In this document: positions 62,715 to 64,000 of the stretch, in pieces
Position numbering within the stretch: the stretch's first letter is position 1
Layout: every line of letters starts with the position of its first letter
NCBI GenBank assembly: GCA_019359595.1
Contig: JAHHGZ010000037.1
Location: 1-64,000 of the forward strand
Length of the DNA stretch: 64,000 nucleotides
Source: Cyanomargarita calcarea GSE-NOS-MK-12-04C
Lineage (GTDB): Bacteria > Cyanobacteriota > Cyanobacteriia > Cyanobacteriales > Nostocaceae
Reading direction: 5' to 3'
Position numbers and translations under genes: made by a program
Notes under the pieces: model-generated
Database searches by the model: none
What the model saw: the letters and a program-made list of their open reading frames with translations, nothing else
Told to the model about the DNA's origin: nothing

Positions 62715-64000
62715 TTAATTCCTCCCATTGGCTGAAAGTCCTTCATGCAATTCCTCTGATTGAACAGGTATTTGGCTAACTACCTGTTGCGCAGGAACAA
62801 TAATATCAGCACCATTGATAACCACTCCCAATAACCCCAACTCCGATTCTTGTAATTGGTCGAGAGCTTCACCTAGTACGTTTTCTTGGGTATAATTTGG
62901 TCGCGCTACGACTACGATGCCATCGCTGTAGGGCTGGATTAATAAAGCATCGTTGGATAAACCTAAGGGATTAGTGTCTAAAATTACTAAATCGTAACGC
63001 TCGCGGGCGTCCTCCAGAATCCTTCGCATTTCGCTAGATTCGATAATCGCAGCAGATTGACGTATCGGTCCGGCACTGGGAAGAATGTATAAGTTTTCAA
63101 CATCCGGAACTAACCGGATACAGTCGCTCAAACTGCCGTAATAACGCAGGGGTTCGATTGTGGCATCAGGGTCGGGGGAAACATTTAAGGATTGGCAATA
63201 AGAAGGCGATCGCAAATCAGTTTCGATAATTAAGGTGCGTTTGCCTGCACGGGCAGAAGCTATGCCTAAGTTATAAGCACTCACCGTCTTCCCCTCATAA
63301 CTTCCAGTACTAGTAATTAACAGCACTTTCAAGTTTCTCCCACCGATGCGGCGCAGATTGCTGCGAAATTTCTCATAAAACTCCAAATAGGGAGAATCCG
63401 CAGAAAGTATAGTTGGTAGCATATATTGCTCCAAACCATCAACGGGTAGCAAAGGCAACTCGCCCAACAATGCGACTTCCTTTTGTTTGAGGTTGTTGCG
63501 GATGTCTTCCTTGGTTTTGAAGGTACCTTCCAAGGACCCCAACAAAAATATGACGCCGCCACCAACCAACAATCCGAATATAATGCCTACACTCAAGGTA
63601 ATAGGTACATTTTTGGGAGCTTTAAGGTTAGCAATAGCTATTGGTGGTCTGGCAATGCTAAGACTGCTGACAGTTTCTGCTTCTGCAGTTCTTGCATCAG
63701 CAAGTTTCGCCTGCATTTGGTCGTAGACAACTTTTTTCAGTATTATCTCTTGTTCCAAACGCGATCGCTCTAATTGTTTGTTGGGTATGAGTGAATACTC
63801 TTTCCGCAGTTTGACTTCTTCTTTAACCTCGTCACTTGCTTGCTGCTGTAGAGTCTCGCGTTGAGTTTGCAGAGCGACAATTTGATTAGCCAATTGTTGC
63901 CGTGCTGGGTCTAAATTACTTTGTTTGCGGATATTGCTGATATTACCACGAAGTGGAGCTGCCGTACCACCACCGCTGACCACCTCAGATGCACGTTGTC
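62715..64000 (-). CDS. Wzc-type BY-kinase, C-terminal part (runs off the window)
   Basis: The visible 428 or so codons hold the end of a coiled coil, one transmembrane helix (NLKAPKNVPITLSVGIIFGL region) and a tyrosine kinase domain. The kinase has Walker A ITSTGSYEGKTVSAYNLG, LIIETDLRSPS and LVILDTNPLG. The reading frame stays open to the right edge, so the N-terminal Wzz part lies outside; the GTG near 63983 is not the true start. Unlike the first Wzc, the C-terminal tail has no Tyr cluster (it ends VQSEELHEGLSANGRN), so it may signal differently or lack autophosphorylation there. Confidence 0.9.
   Translation of the reverse strand, partial: QRASEVVSGGGTAAPLRGNISNIRKQSNLDPARQQLANQIVALQTQRETLQQQASDEVKEEVKLRKEYSLIPNKQLERSRLEQEIILKKVVYDQMQAKLADARTAEAETVSSLSIARPPIAIANLKAPKNVPITLSVGIIFGLLVGGGVIFLLGSLEGTFKTKEDIRNNLKQKEVALLGELPLLPVDGLEQYMLPTILSADSPYLEFYEKFRSNLRRIGGRNLKVLLITSTGSYEGKTVSAYNLGIASARAGKRTLIIETDLRSPSYCQSLNVSPDPDATIEPLRYYGSLSDCIRLVPDVENLYILPSAGPIRQSAAIIESSEMRRILEDARERYDLVILDTNPLGLSNDALLIQPYSDGIVVVARPNYTQENVLGEALDQLQESELGLLGVVINGADIIVPAQQVVSQIPVQSEELHEGLSANGRN

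Overview
The window is a chromosomal segment of a filamentous, probably heterocyst-forming cyanobacterium (Nostocales). The evidence is the very frequent HIP1 octamer GCGATCGC, heptameric STRR repeats between genes, a tocopherol (vitamin E) gene pair, XisH/XisI homologues, a cyanophycinase-like protein, many two-component and TPR proteins, and abundant small toxin-antitoxin genes. Both ends are ordinary chromosome; the last gene runs off the right edge. I see no rRNA, tRNA or CRISPR array.

Layout. 0-5 kb: a frameshifted adenosine deaminase-like gene, a PstS-like phosphate-binding protein, an IS630 remnant, a lumenal pentapeptide-repeat protein and a YraN-family protein. 5-14.4 kb: housekeeping and cofactor genes: queA, two TPR proteins, gamma-tocopherol methyltransferase plus homogentisate phytyltransferase, a Uma2 nuclease, cobA, hemD and coaE. 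14.5-24.2 kb: xisI with a broken xisH, tldD, two multidomain histidine kinases, a GT4 glycosyltransferase and a secreted cyanophycinase-like peptidase. 24.2-29.7 kb: a graveyard of toxin-antitoxin and GTPase genes. It holds a PIN/Rpn chimera beside an intact UPF0175 antitoxin, broken DUF433 and DUF5615 genes, a decayed vapB copy, two apparently intact PIN modules, and a dynamin-like gene that has lost its GTPase domain.

29.7-37.8 kb: cysteine desulfurase, then a three-gene cassette (small protein, vWA-domain protein with a full MIDAS, and a protein with a Fis-like C-terminal helix-turn-helix), then a large NACHT NTPase with C-terminal HEAT-like repeats. The cassette and the NACHT gene are the best candidates for a poorly described conflict or stress system. 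38-39.7 kb: two tandem rhomboid proteases. 39.7-64 kb: an exopolysaccharide locus of the Wzx/Wzy type with a GH10 glycanase, WecG-type and GT4/GT2 transferases, Wzy, two BY-kinases, a priming phosphoglycosyltransferase and a Wzx flippase. A 3,293-residue three-module NRPS sits inside it. Its second and third adenylation domains have unusual specificity pockets; the third resembles the Lys2 (aminoadipate reductase) class.

The most striking theme is repeats inside proteins. Several intergenic repeat families occur both between genes and, apparently in frame, inside coding sequences: hpt, hemD, the 133-residue protein, the NACHT gene, and the third A domain of the NRPS. One family of about 110 bp is present in three copies. 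Two of them start exactly at a stop codon and the third encodes an insert of about 35-40 residues in the NRPS. A second family, a GATCCCCGACTTCTT hairpin with compensating base changes, is present in at least six copies. All family assignments rest on reading motifs by eye; no database search was possible.
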